DNA of 64,000 nucleotides from Macrobrachium rosenbergii (lineage: Eukaryota > Arthropoda > Malacostraca > Decapoda > Palaemonidae): positions 38,596,038 through 38,660,037 of the forward strand of contig NC_089741.1 in the NCBI RefSeq assembly GCF_040412425.1, written 5' to 3'. The position numbers and the translations under genes were made by a program. Below the pieces are notes generated by a model that was not told the origin of the DNA, made no database searches, and worked only from the letters and a program-made list of their open reading frames with translations. Below, piece by piece: positions 1 to 12,662 of the stretch; within the stretch, counting starts at the first letter, position 1; every line of letters begins with the position of its first letter.

Positions 1-122
1 TATCCCCAAATAAATATATTTAAATATCTGTTTGGCTATTTATTTTTATCATTTCTTATCGTTATCATCTTTTTTTTTTTACTCTACTTCTCTTTTGGAT
101 AAGTAACTTAAATCTTTACCTG

Positions 123-602
<480 letters not shown>

Positions 603-673
603 TGTTCTTTCCTTTCTGCTATAAACATGTAGAATGGCCCAGAAAACAAATGAACTTTGTGGCTTTTTCCTAC

Positions 674-751
<78 letters not shown>
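674..751 (+). repeat. (AAT)n microsatellite
   Basis: About 26 uninterrupted AAT units. The 70 bp before it only weakly resembles the AAT-tailed element, so this may be a third, eroded tail. Confidence 0.9.
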
Positions 752-752
<1 letters not shown>

Positions 753-1058
753 ACTGTATCGATATCTATAACAGTAGGTTAAAACGGACAACCTAAGGCC
801 ACTGAACTCCAGTGGCTTTAACTATCAAAAATTCTTAAAAAAGAAATGCAGAGATATACCATAAATATTATATGTTATTGGGCGCCATGCAGCTGAAAAA
901 ATCCTAGAAAAATGCAGTTTTTTTACAGGATTGGTACAGGAATAATACCAGTGACGAAAGTGATGAAAATATTAATAATAAAAGAATAGTTTTCATTTTT
1001 GTACCTCGTCATGATATTTGGCAGGTTATTAATAATCCCAAAATTTTTCTCAGTTACA

Positions 1059-1118
<60 letters not shown>
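1059..1118 (+). repeat. (AAT)n microsatellite
   Basis: About 20 AAT units, not preceded by a recognisable element body. Confidence 0.9.
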
Positions 1119-1119
<1 letters not shown>

Positions 1120-1139
1120 TGTTCAGACGAAAACATACA

Positions 1140-1251
1140 CACAGTTTTATTTATATATTTATGTATATGTTTTTTATTTATATACACAATATATATATAA
1201 TATATATACTGTACATATATTCATATAAATATGATATATATACATATATAC

Positions 1252-1325
<74 letters not shown>

Positions 1326-1451
1326 TTCAGCTGACACCTAGTTCCCATTAAAAGGAATTGACTCAGGAAGGTGAGAGGCTCCTGCTTTATACATATCATT
1401 TGCACAGCATATGAGTGGGAGTTGAACACTTGCACACACAAACACACATAC

Positions 1452-1503
<52 letters not shown>
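1140..1503. repeat. (AT)n and (CA)n microsatellite block
   Basis: An AT-rich lead-in (1140-1253), a pure (AT)n run (about 1254-1324), a 120-bp unique spacer, then (CA)n (about 1443-1466) followed by (AT)n (1468-1503). Confidence 0.9.
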
Positions 1504-1604
1504 TGTATATAAGTCTTCTTGAAGGCAATTAGGACACTTAATTATAACTTAGAATCTAAATAATATCATTCACGAAAACAATCAATTCAGAACATAATTA
1601 TATT

Positions 1605-1688
1605 TGCAAACAAATTTATTCTTTATAGACTAAGTTCAACAAACAAACAAACTGAGTTACAAAACTCCAGCTATCAGAGCTAACAACT

Positions 1689-1762
<74 letters not shown>

Positions 1763-1938
1763 GCAAATTTATTCCTCATAAACTAAGTTCGAAAACAACA
1801 AAGAAACTTGGTTACAAAACTGCAGTTATCAGAGCTAAGAATTCTGGCCCACCTCTCTCTCTCTCTCTCTCTCTCTCCACCCAGGATCGAGGTGACATAT
1901 CAACAAACAGCTTGTGGTGTTTGTGGATAACAATTCTG

Positions 1939-1993
<55 letters not shown>

Positions 1994-2050
1994 CAGGATC
2001 GAGGTGACATATCAACAAACAGCTTGTGGTGTTTGTGGATAACAATTCTG

Positions 2051-2111
<61 letters not shown>

Positions 2112-2175
2112 TCCACCTTCTCCCGCCTCCCCCGGGGTCGAGGTGATATATCAACAAACAGCTGCTGGTGTTTGT
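1605..2175. repeat. Duplicated flank units separated by (CT)n tracts
   Basis: Two flank types are duplicated between CT tracts. One (about 1605-1690 and 1763-1848) shares CAAATTTATTC and TATCAGAGCTAA. The other occurs three times (about 1881-1942, 1993-2052 and 2137-2178) and shares the core GATCGAGGTGACATATCAAC. The (CT)n tracts themselves are at about 1689-1758, 1854-1876, 1941-1991 and 2053-2107. The tract and its flank have been copied together. Confidence 0.8.
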
Positions 2176-2503
2176 GGAATACGGTGAGCCGTTGCAAGGA
2201 TTAAAATTTCCACCCGTGTATCGGCCGCCTCGATATTTGATTACCCAGACTAACTCCATTTGTTGGTTTCCGGTCTCGTCTCATTGTGACCCATTTTGCT
2301 GCCGGACACCGAACACCTACGCGTCATTCTCTCAGTCAATACAGGCGTCGTGTGGATTTCAACTTAGGTGTTTGAAGGTTGAAGCAGAAAGCAATTTTTT
2401 TTTCTGTCGTTTATTGTACGTTCGTGTTGTTAGTTTACACACCTAGTCCTATACGGGTTGCAATATCTCCGATATAGCGTCATTTTTTGTGAAAGTAGAA
2501 AAA

Positions 2504-2792
<289 letters not shown>

Positions 2793-3507
2793 CCTGTGTA
2801 GTAATTAAACCCAGCCTAAGGCCAGAGTATTTGAACACCCACCCAAAACTGAGTAAGCAGAATGAAGGTACCTTCGTCCTAGCTTGGCCATAAAATAATT
2901 CTACCTATTTATCTTCATTAGAATTCCACTTCATACTGGACAATTCCATTTTTTTATGAGGAGCCCGAGACGGGCTGAGAATTCCACAATCCTGGATTTG
3001 CTGAATATATGATATATAAGACAATACTTTATCAGTTGGAAATTTCAGAGTCTTCGGTCCTGAAAAATTATATTCATCTGCGGAAAGACTTTTAAAAGAG
3101 TTTTTTAAATCGAAATTATTTTTGCGTTCTGGACACAGGAAGGCCAAGAACCATTGAAATGATATTCAAAATAATATCATTTTTGCCTTTTGACAGAAAA
3201 CTTTGCAGTAGGCGTAAACTATATTCCACATTTTTCACTCTTGTCCAAAATCCATCCGGTATCATATTATTTGAAATATGATTTTAGGTTTAATTTTTTT
3301 TTTTTTTTTTTTTTTTTGCCTCTTGACCAAAAGCAATTCGGTATTAGTTTACGGAATGCATTTCTATTTTGTTTTATTTTTTTTTAACTAAAAATCGTCC
3401 AGTGACTGCTAACATCACAAAAAAAAAAAATTCAACCACATTTAAAATGAAATCTTTTAACTTTCCGTTTCGATAAGGAAGCACTACGATTGATCGGCTT
3501 AAAATGT
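2793..3507. other. AT-rich DNA, no gene seen
   Basis: Ordinary AT-rich DNA with a T homopolymer at about 3295-3317. No domain, splice-supported exon or RNA gene could be identified. Confidence 0.5.
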
Positions 3508-4087
3508 CAAAACATTTCTTCCAACGAAAAAGCTTTATAAGGAGTATTTTCCAATATGTAAAAAAATTACATAATTCTATTCAAAATAGTATTTCAGTTT
3601 CCCCTCTGCTAAATAAACCAAGATATTAAGAAAATACTTTATAAAGTAGATTTTCCAAAATATATAAAAAATACATAATTATATTCATACAGTATTTCAA
3701 TTTCTCCTTTGCATAATAAACCATTATATTAAAATATTTCTTCCAACAAGAAAGCTTTATAAGGAATATTTTCCAATATATAAAAAATTACATAATTGTG
3801 TTCAGTAAGTACTTCAATTTCTCCTCTGCTAAATAAACCATAATATTAAAAAATTTCCCCAGTGAAAATATTCTGTAAGACGTATTTTTCAAAACAGAAA
3901 AGACATTACGTTATTCTATTCAAATCGTATTTTAATTTCTCCATTGCAAAAAATATACCATAACATTAATATATTTTTTCCTGTGAAAATACCTTGTAAC
4001 TTTATAAGGCGGATTTTTCAAAATATAAACGACATGACGTAATTCTGTTCAAGTAGTAATCTAATATCTCCTTTGAAATATGAGCCA
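3508..4087. repeat. Diverged tandem repeat, about 103-127 bp period, five units
   Basis: Units share TTCTTCCAAC, AGCTTTATAAGG, ATTTTCCAA, ACATAATT and TTTCTCCT followed by AATAAACCA. The AATAAACCA-like ends fall near 3620, 3723, 3840, 3960 and 4086. Units are well diverged, so this is an old local satellite. Confidence 0.7.
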
Positions 4088-4235
4088 GATTCTTTTCAAA
4101 TAACAAAAATACTTCTTTCGTATAAATACCACGTCTTCATCCAAAATAAATAGACGAAAACAAACATGATAAAATTCCACTTAAAACTGAATTTTCATTT
4201 CACTTCGCGGCAAAAGATAGCTTGCAACGTTTTAA

Positions 4236-4416
4236 AACATTATTCATTTATTCATTTGTTAATTTATTTTTTCTTTTATAATAATAATAATAATAATAAT
4301 AATCATAATAATAATAATAATAAATGAACACCATAATATTCTTAGGGAAAACTATTTCAAGCCAATGTCCCCTATTAGGTATTGTTCCCAAATGAATAGG
4401 GTTCATCTCCTGAATA

Positions 4417-4451
<35 letters not shown>

Positions 4452-4568
4452 TGTAATAATAATAATAATAACACATAATAATAATAATAATAATAATAGC
4501 CTTTGGAGCTTGAATTTCAAGTCAACTGCCCCTGTGGTGGGCTTGTTCCAAATGAATAGGGTCCATCT

Positions 4569-4639
<71 letters not shown>

Positions 4640-4640
4640 T
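4236..4640 (+). mobile_element. AAT-tailed element, copies 3 and 4 (broken up by AAT tracts)
   Basis: The head (4236-4278) runs into (AAT)n (4279-4322). A middle-to-tail fragment (4322-4413) then runs into (AAT)n (4414-4498), and a shorter tail fragment (4498-4575) ends in (AAT)n (4575-4639). Body parts match copies 1, 2 and the copy at 43915. AAT tracts replace internal parts of the element here. Confidence 0.65.
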
Positions 4641-4760
4641 CTAAACGTTTCTTTTCACGTAAAATATTACGTAGGGACAAAAGATTTGCTCACAGTTTGT
4701 GTTAAATCAATGGCAGCTGACGAAGAATCGTAAGCATGAGCGTTCCTGGTGACTCCATTT

Positions 4761-4761
<1 letters not shown>

Positions 4762-4825
<64 letters not shown>

Positions 4826-4864
4826 GGATTTAGTTTACTGGAGTTCCTAGTGACTTCGTTGTCT

Positions 4865-4932
<68 letters not shown>

Positions 4933-5006
4933 GGATTTAGTTTACTGGTGTCCTTCGTGACTCAGTTGACTTTCATTTTTATTTCTCTTTTTTCATTCTT
5001 TCCCCC

Positions 5007-5077
<71 letters not shown>
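4762..5077. repeat. Three (CT)n tracts with a duplicated flank
   Basis: (CT)n tracts lie at about 4762-4822, 4878-4928 and 5011-5077. The flank GTAGGATTTAGTTTACTGG follows the first and second tracts, so the unit (flank plus tract) was duplicated. Confidence 0.85.
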
Positions 5078-5080
<3 letters not shown>

Positions 5081-5168
5081 ATCGCTTTCCAGTTTTGACA
5101 AGAGGTGAAACTGGAAAGAGATTCTTCCTCTTCACGATTTTTTCAGTGCATTATAGTCATTCATTTTT

Positions 5169-5582
5169 AGTTTTCTGTAAAAGAGAACTATTGTGCCGGC
5201 TTTGTCTATCCGTCCACACTTTATTCTGTCCGCACTTTTTCCTGTCCGCCCTCAGATCTTAAAAACCACTGAGGCTAGAGGGCTGCAAATTGGTATGATG
5301 ATCATCCACCCTCCAAACATCAAACATACCAAATTACAGCCCTCTAGCCTCAGTAGGTTTTATCTTATTTAAGTTTAAAGTTAGCCGTGATCGCGCTTCT
5401 GGCAACGCAACAACACAGGCCACCGAGGCCGGCTGAGAGTTTCATGGGCCACGGCTCATACAGCATTATACCGAGACCACCGAAAGATAGATCTCTGTTC
5501 GGTGGCCTTGATTATAACGCTGTAGCGGCTGTACAGAAAACTCGATTGCGCCGAAGACACTTGGGCGCATTTTTTACTTGTT
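5169..5582 (+). mobile_element. Foldback element family A, copy 1
   Basis: Starts AGTTTTCTGTAAAAG, passes TGTGCCGGCTTTGTC and CAGATCTTAAAAAC, and ends ACAGAAAACTCGATTGCGCC then GCATTTTTTACTTG. An internal inverted repeat has a left arm of about 5261-5297 (ACTGAGGCTAGAGGGCTGCA core) and a right arm of about 5326-5361 (CAGCCCTCTAGCCTCAGT core). The ends carry short inverted matches (AGTTTTCTGTA near both termini). It has no coding capacity. Other copies are at 14413, 18834, 34139 and 42919. Confidence 0.8.
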
Positions 5583-5689
5583 ACTTTCTTTCCTCCTGAC
5601 TTTGTTTCTACTTTCTCCCTATTTTCTTTCTATTTCTGGATTTTATTTTCCTTTCCTAATTTCTTTTACGACTTTACCTCACATTCCAA

Positions 5690-6815
5690 GCTTTCCTTTC
5701 CGTCTAGCTCCAGAATTTCCTCCCATATTTCTCTCATTCCAGACTTCTATTCCCATGTCATTCCAGACTTCCTTTTCACTTCATTCCAGACGTTACTCTT
5801 CCCTTAATCTTATTCTTGACTTTTCTTCTAAGTTTTATTCCAGACTTCCATTCCAGATTAGTCCTCTCATTCCAGACTTCCATTCCAGTTTATTCCTCTC
5901 ATTTCAGACTTCCAGTCCAGATCATTCCTCTTATTCCAGATCCATTCTAGATCATTCCTCTCATTCCAGACTTCCATTCCAGATTATTTCTCTCATTCCA
6001 GATTTTAATTCCAGGTCAGTCCTCTCATTCCAGACTTCCATTCCAGATTATTTCTCTCATTCCATCCTCTCATTCCAGACTATTCCTTTCATTTCCCTCA
6101 TTCCAGATTTTCATTCCACATCATTCCAGACTTCCACTCCAGATCATTCCGCAATCTCCTTCGAACTCATTCCTCGTTTTCATTATGTTTTATTCCAGAA
6201 ATTCCTTTCACCTTATTCGAGATTTTCTTTTCAAGACTTTCTCTTCATAGCATTCCAGGCTTCCAGATTTTCCTTCCATCTCATTCCAGACTTTCCTCCC
6301 AGTTCATTTCATACTTTCATTGCACATGGTCCAGTATTTATTTTCGATCTCATTCCAGACTTCTAGACATCATCTTCAAGAATTTCATTCCAGAATTTCC
6401 AGTTACTCTATTCCGGACTTTCATTCCATCTCATTCCAAAATTTACATACAGTTCATTCCAGACTTGCTTTCCATCTCATTCCTATGTACTTCAGACTTT
6501 CATCACAAATCCTCTGTCTTCTTCCAGAATTTCAATCCATCTCAATACAGCCTTCCATTTCCTTCCAAATCCCCATTCCAGTCCATTCTATGAATTCTTT
6601 CCATCTCATTCCACTCCAGTATGAAGCCATTTTGGAACAACTTGGGAATACCTTTTTCAAAGCAAGAGAGGAATGACATCAGGCCATTCCAGGCATTCCT
6701 TCCCTCTCATTCCACTTCATCTTCGGAATACCTCTTTCAAACCAAAAGAGGAATTACATCAAGCATTCCAAACCCTCATTCCAGGCCATTCCAGGCATTT
6801 CTTCCATCCCATTGA
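5690..6815. repeat. Degenerate CATTCCAGACTT minisatellite
   Basis: More than 1.1 kb built from imperfect copies of CATTCCAGACTTCCATTCC with CTCATTCCAGAT variants, spacing variable at roughly 12-30 bp. A 262-codon open frame (5578-6366, S/F/P-rich) exists only because the unit lacks stop codons in that frame. I do not call it a gene. Confidence 0.85.
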
Positions 6816-6989
6816 AAGAAATAGGTGATTTAATAAAGAAACTAAGTAAATAGACAGACATAGAATAACAATTGGCTGGGAGGGTATAATAAGATTGCTG
6901 GATAGATGGAAATAGCTACTGGAATAGAAGGAAAGATGGAGAGGTGACCATGAGGAGACAAATCAACAGAAGAGAAGTAAATAGATGGA

Positions 6990-6991
6990 AC

Positions 6992-7065
<74 letters not shown>

Positions 7066-7279
7066 TGACAGATAGATGTGTAGATAAATAGACAGCCAGG
7101 TAAAAACAATGAATTGTTAACTAGAAAAAGTACGAAAACGAAATGGTGGAGATATCACACAGACGAATAACAGAAGGAAGATATAGACTGATGAAGAGAG
7201 GAGATAGATAGAGGACGATGGCGAGGTAGAAGGCTTGAATCAAGCAAGGGGACGAGTTAATGGGCCGCATGGACCGGAC

Positions 7280-7344
<65 letters not shown>

Positions 7345-7448
7345 AAGAATGATGCAATGACGAGATTTCCATTTGAGCACTATTGTCTGCAATATTACAC
7401 ATACACAGAGACTGCTCTAAACTTATCTCTTCTAAACACGTCATAAAG

Positions 7449-7520
<72 letters not shown>

Positions 7521-7600
7521 TTCCGTTACAGAATCATTGTCTGCATTACTACAAACAAAAACACAGAATGCTCCATAAATATATCTTTCTCAACACGTCA

Positions 7601-7678
<78 letters not shown>
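6990..7678. repeat. Four (GA)n tracts with duplicated flanks
   Basis: (GA)n tracts lie at about 6990-7061, 7281-7342, 7449-7518 and 7605-7678. The unique DNA between tracts 2-3 and 3-4 is related: both contain ATTGTCTGCA, an ACACAGA block and CACGTCATAAA just before the next tract. Confidence 0.85.
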
Positions 7679-7679
<1 letters not shown>

Positions 7680-8159
7680 CAGGACCAGCAGCAGCATACC
7701 ATAGACCTAGGCTCGGTGCCAAAAACCTTATAGCAGACGTCACACTCTCCCCCCCAAAAAAAGGAAAAAACCCCTTTAGTAGAGGACTTCCAAATCCTGA
7801 CTTTCAACCAAAAACGTGACCTCTGATAACTATAACAATTCCTTCAGGTAAGATTCTTTTTGGCAACAAGTGAATAATGCAGTTATTAATAACAACAATA
7901 ATAATAATAACGATTAATAACTCATTCCGCCAAGGAGGAGACTCTGGGCAAAACGACGGGACACCTCAGATGTCAAGGGAGTGGTCATACGTCCCTATGT
8001 AGGGAGTCAAGAAGAAGAAGAAGAAGAAGGAGAAGAAGAAGAAGGCGTGGCTGACGGATCGCCCTAATGACCCTTCGAGGTCAGGTGCTGCTGCTGTACT
8101 GCTGCTGCTGCTGCTGCTGCTAATGCTGTTGCTGCTGCAGGCATGCACTTGGAAAGGTC
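7679..8159. repeat. Mostly unique DNA with GAA and CTG triplet runs
   Basis: No gene is seen. A (GAA)n-type run at about 8009-8044 and a (CTG)n-type run at about 8085-8140 produce poly-Phe and poly-Ser/Ala/Leu open frames. Confidence 0.7.
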
Positions 8160-8480
8160 AGGGACTCTTCCGAAGGGCGGGGCATCTGTGTGTGTGTTCG
8201 TGTGTATGTGTCTGTGGCTCTCTGAAGTACCGGAGGGCCGAATGGTGGCAGCGGCTGACCCATGGCACGAACTTGCTTTTGGGAGAGGTAAGGAGGGTGG
8301 GGAAGAGCTGGCTTTGGGAGGGGATGTTGGGGAGGTGGTTGACCAGTGGGCGGGGAACGGAACTGCTAAACGAGGGCGTGGTGGCACCCCGGGAGAACGC
8401 GGGGGCGGGGTCACGCCAAGAAAGGAAAGGGGCGGGGCCAGACGCGGAGTGGGCGTGTCCTCAACGTCCGCAGTGGTCAA
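8160..8480. promoter_or_regulatory. GC-box cluster, candidate CpG-rich regulatory region
   Basis: In an otherwise AT-rich window this stretch is strongly GC- and CpG-rich. It has repeated plus-strand GC boxes of the Sp1/KLF type (GGGCGG, GGGCGGGG, GGGGCGGGGCC, GTGGGCGTG) near 8177, 8349, 8401, 8430 and 8450. No TATA box or supported exon lies next to it, so direction and target are unknown. Confidence 0.35.
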
Positions 8481-8582
8481 TACTAGTATGTTAGGCAGCC
8501 AGCAGACTATTTCTCCTCCCTCCCCTCTTCCCTCCCCAATACCATTCGGTTGGCGTGATACTATGGCGTGGAAACCTTAAGC

Positions 8583-8728
8583 TTCTCAGTACCTAACCAC
8601 CCCCCCCCTCCCCATTACCCCCTCCCAAATTCCCACCCTCCCTCCATTACTAATGGGTCTCTCTCTCTCTAATCTCCCACCCCCACCCATTCACTTCCCC
8701 TCCCCCTTCCCTCCCCTCCCCTCCCCGT
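8583..8728. repeat. C-rich low-complexity tract
   Basis: Runs of C with T interruptions (CCCCCCCCTCCCC, CCCCTCCCCTCCCC). The minus strand is G-rich with many runs of four or more G and could form G-quadruplexes. Confidence 0.7.
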
Positions 8729-8789
8729 AAGCTATGACGTCACTGATACCAGGTGATTAACCTCATCTTTTGCCGAAGCTGTACACACC

Positions 8790-9190
8790 TTCCCTTGGTT
8801 CGAATTCTCGCTCAAGCAAATAAGAGAGAGCGAGAGTAAAAAAAAAAAAAAAAAAGAGAACATTAAATGAAAAAAAGATGGAATAATTAAGAAAAATGGA
8901 ATAAACGTGAGAACTGACAAAAAATTCTCAAATTCTCGTCCTTAATGCAATTTCAAAAATTAAATTCCTCTTTTTTTTAGTTTTCACCCAAATTCTTTGG
9001 TTCAGATTCTCGTTCCGGAAAATAAAGAGAAAGTGAGAATAAAAAAAGAGCATAAAATGAAAAATAGAGAGAGTAATTACGTAAAATGTCATAAAGAACA
9101 AGAATTTAAAGTTAACTCTCAAATTCTTATCTTTAATGGAGTTTCAGAATTAAATCCCCGTTTATAGTTTCTCGCCCAAATTCTTGTTGC
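8790..9190. repeat. Diverged direct repeat, about 205-bp unit
   Basis: GGTTCGAATTCTCG near 8798 and GGTTCAGATTCTCG near 9000 each start a unit. Each then continues with AATAAGAGAGA/AATAAAGAGA, poly-A, ACATTAAATGAAAAA/GCATAAAATGAAAAA and TCTCAAATTCTCGTCCTTAATG-like blocks. A partial third unit ends near 9190. Confidence 0.65.
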
Positions 9191-9359
9191 TGAGGGGTAA
9201 AATGTGAAGTCGTATTATAATATTATAGTGACATTATATTAGTGATATTATAGTGATGTTATAGTGATATTATTGTGAAATTCACACGTAGTGGTAAGTG
9301 ACTTCCATACCCGTTAGTGGGAACCTGATTATACAATTACAGGCACTGCACGCATTACA

Positions 9360-9480
9360 GTACATGCAAGCATCGATTAAATCAAGCACACACACACACA
9401 TAATATATATATGTATATATATAGATGTGTGTGTGTTTATATACATGTGTGTGTGAGTGTGTATGCGTGCATGCTTGCGT
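9360..9480. repeat. CA/TA/GT microsatellite patch
   Basis: Short (CA)n, (TA)n and (GT)n runs in about 120 bp. They can pair imperfectly (ACACACACA with TGTGTGTGT). Confidence 0.7.
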
Positions 9481-9639
9481 GACCAAAGGTTGCGCTTGCA
9501 CGGACAAAAATGCATGCAATGATTGCTTGCATTGCCTATAAACGCCACAGTCAGGCGTCTCCCTCCACTGTCTAGACGTGACAGTCAATGCAACCTATTC
9601 AATATTCTATTTCCATAATAACATAACACGCCTCTCAGA

Positions 9640-10225
9640 GGGGTGAAGGATGAGGGGTGATGGGTGAGGGGAAGGGTGTGACGAGTGAGGAGTGAGGAGT
9701 GAGGCGAGAGGTGCTAGGTGTGAGGAGTGAGGGGTGAGGTAATGTGATGAGGTAATGAGGGGTGAAGGTGAGGTGTGAGGTGAGAAGGGTGAGGTATGAG
9801 GTTTGAGGTGTAGGAGTGAGGGTTGAGGTGTGGGGGGTGCCAGGGGTGAGTTGTGAAGGGTGATGTGTAAGGTTTTAGGGGTGAGAGTTGAAGTGTGAGG
9901 GGTCAGGGGTGAGGGTGATGTATGAGGTGAAAGGTATAAAGAGTGAGGGGTGAGGCGTCAGGGTTGAGGGGTGAAGGGTGAGGGGTGAGGTGTGAGGGGT
10001 GAAGGGCGAGTGTTGAGGTGTGATAAGTGAGGGGTGAGGAGTGAGGTGATAAGTGTGAGGGGTGAGGGGTGAGGGGTGAGGGATGAGGTGTAAGAAGTAA
10101 GGGGATGAGGGATAAGTTGTGAAGGGTGAGGGCTGAGGAGGTGTCAGGGAAGAGGTGTGAAGCATGAGGAGCGAAGTGTGAGGGGTGAGGTGTCAGGTTG
10201 GTGGAGCAGGTGTGAGGTGAGCAGC
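9640..10225. repeat. G-rich GGTGAGG minisatellite
   Basis: Nearly 600 bp of degenerate GTGAGGGGTGAGG-type units, purine-rich on the plus strand. Minus-strand open frames read as Pro/His/Ser/Thr repeats and are not genes. Many GGGG runs make quadruplex formation plausible. Confidence 0.9.
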
Positions 10226-10335
10226 TGAAAGCTACACCTGCTTCTAATCGGTAAGAAATTCCAATCGATTATAGCGAGCAAATCCTAAAGCCACGCGGAA
10301 CCGCTCCGTTCCTTGACGTTCGCGAACGGAACGTG

Positions 10336-10382
10336 GCCTCCTCCTCCTCCTCCTCCTCCTCCTCCTCCTCCTCCTCCTCCGT
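10336..10382. repeat. (TCC)n microsatellite
   Basis: About 15 CTC/TCC triplets, preceded by an imperfect inverted repeat (GGAACCGCTCCGTTCC and CGAACGGAACG). Confidence 0.9.
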
Positions 10383-10795
10383 TCCTTTGAACGCAGCCGT
10401 CCGAAATAAAGGGAACTAGCTCACGCAACTTAATTATATAGTTCCAGCGCGCTCGAACACGCGCATATCATAGACATTTACGCTTGTCAATCATTCCAGC
10501 TACCTGTTCCCCCTAGATGAAATTCACTCGTTTGTTTTTCTTCATTTTCTTTGTCTCCGTTGTTCTCCTTTCTTATTCTTTATTCTTGTTTTCTCTGCCT
10601 TTATTCTTGTCTACTAAATGTATTTATCATTGGCGTTGCAATGTCTGTTTGCGGTAAGTAATCGATCAATCAATCATGTCTGCTTATGTGGTTGTATGCT
10701 GGTCCGTCAACTTGCATTGTTTTTTTTAAATAATCATGATCATATGCAGTTTCTACACTATGGCTCCTGTCTATCAATTAATCTAACATTAACGT

Positions 10796-10852
<57 letters not shown>

Positions 10853-10940
10853 AAATTCTTAAAATTCCAAGGACCAAGGTAGGAGAACAACTGGCAGAAT
10901 TCTAACGGAATTAGGCCTAAGTAAGGCACATGTTCAAAAG

Positions 10941-11014
<74 letters not shown>

Positions 11015-11084
11015 ACAGCAGAAGTGTAATCAATTAACTTCTGCACATATTCAAAATGACTGAGATTAAATTAGAAGTAATTTT

Positions 11085-11144
<60 letters not shown>

Positions 11145-11218
11145 AAACAGCAGAAGTGTAACTGGATTAACTTCTGCACATATTCAAATGACTGAGATTA
11201 AATTAGAAGTAATTCTTT

Positions 11219-11266
<48 letters not shown>
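10796..11266. repeat. Four (GA)n tracts with duplicated 75-80-bp flanks
   Basis: (GA)n tracts lie at about 10796-10850, 10944-11009, 11090-11142 and 11222-11266. The DNA between tracts 2-3 and 3-4 is nearly identical (AACAAACAGCAGAAGTGTAA, AACTTCTGCACATATTCAAA, ATTAAATTAGAAGTAATT), so flank plus tract forms a recent tandem duplication. Confidence 0.9.
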
Positions 11267-11272
<6 letters not shown>

Positions 11273-11738
11273 ATCAGAACACTTTCCTAACATCCATCAC
11301 GAACTGTCACAGTTTTCCAGTCTTCTTAACTGACAACATTACCCAATCTTTCCAATCAATGTTGCGGTCTATAAATGTTATCAAACAGTCTCTTAACACC
11401 CATTTGCCCCCTTCAAAAATGTTGAACACAATGACGAGATTTTCCCACGATCTAGCAATGAATTACCTTCCTTCATAGCTCCCTAAAACAAAGGTAAAAA
11501 ATAACCACTCCTTTAGGAGAGGGAAGGTGCTTTCCTTTCCTAAATGACGCACGAGACTATTATCTAAGGTAAATTCAAGGCATCGTAGGGTTGCCAGAAT
11601 AAAAATATGCGTTTTCTGTCGCCTCTGTGGTGTCAGCACCCCTTTTTATATGAGGATGATAAAATCTGTTGCGGTTTTATCTAATAGTTTTTTTAATTGG
11701 GCTATTTTTTCTTTCCCAGTGCACTGGCCTTGAAGGAG

Positions 11739-11739
<1 letters not shown>

Positions 11740-11782
<43 letters not shown>

Positions 11783-11924
11783 CGGGGGGGTCCTAATAGT
11801 GAGAGAGGAAGAACTTAGGAAGGGAGAGTAGATCATTTCCATCTAACTCCTATAAACAACGAGAGAAAGGACCAAATTGTATAATAAAATGAGAGATTTG
11901 TTAGCGAGAGAATTCAAAATAATC

Positions 11925-12001
<77 letters not shown>
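11740..12001. repeat. (GA)n tracts
   Basis: (GA)n at about 11740-11781 and 11930-12001, separated by unique AT-rich DNA. Confidence 0.9.
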
Positions 12002-12003
<2 letters not shown>

Positions 12004-12384
12004 CAGCCTAATTTCAATACAGCTCATCACAGGAGGGAAAGAAAAAGGACTCTTTCCACCAAGAAGCATCTCCAGCTCCAGATTCTTCTGGAAGTCGACT
12101 TCCAGTTCTGGATTCTGGAAGTTGATTCCGGTTTGAGGCAGCCACTCGGGACCGGCCTAAGCCTTAGGACCTTGCCCCAGAACCCGGTCCCAGGACCCCT
12201 TCCCAGAACCCGGTTCTGGGACCACCCACTCCTAGGACCCACTCCAACGGTCCAATTCCAGGACTCGCCACTTTAGGCCTATGAGGAAACCCGCAATGTG
12301 GTTGTTTTAACGTCTCCTCAGGGATTCAACTCCGCCACTTCTCGGGAGCTGGGCTGACCAAGCTGACTTAATTTGGGCAATGAG

Positions 12385-12662
12385 TATATGTAGAGTTTGG
12401 GCCAGAGGCCCAGCGCTGGGACTTATGAGGTCATGAAAGGTGTAACAGGAGGATAACCTTTTGCAGTTGCAACATGCATCAACTGTTAGGAAAGGGTGGA
12501 AAGTAACTTAGAAGAAAGAGAATATGAATGGAGGTACAGTAAAAGAAATGGAAGAGGTTGCAGCTAGGGACCGAAGGGACGCTGCAAAGAACCTTCAGTA
12601 ATGTCTACAGTGTACCGCATGAGGTGCACTGACGGCACTAACCCCCTACGGGGAATTGGGAG
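12385..12662 (+). mobile_element. SINE-like element family B, copy 1
   Basis: Core blocks in order: GGCCCAGCGCTGGGA, GGTCATGAAAGGTGTAACAG, TTGCAGTTGCA, ATCAACTGTTAGGAAAGGG, GAAGAAAGAGAATATGAA, GGTTGCAGCTAGGGACCGAA, GGGACGCTGCAAAGAACCTT, then a GTGTACCGCATGAGGTGCAC hairpin and CCCCCTACGGGG. Related copies are at 17370-17615 and 31500-31795 (reverse). It is non-coding. Confidence 0.75.

Noticed and set aside
5578..6366. 262-codon plus-strand open frame
   Set aside because: Entirely inside the CATTCCAG minisatellite; the Ser/Phe/Pro composition follows from the repeat unit.
8064..8580. Overlapping 120-145-codon frames on both strands
   Set aside because: GC-rich DNA naturally lacks stops; several frames are open at once and none shows a domain or splice context.
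8790..8815. GGTTCGAATTC as a tRNA T-arm
   Set aside because: No matching acceptor stem or D/anticodon arms upstream; it belongs to the 205-bp direct repeat.
9875..10165. Minus-strand Pro/His/Thr-rich 96-codon frame
   Set aside because: Reverse reading of the GGTGAGG minisatellite.
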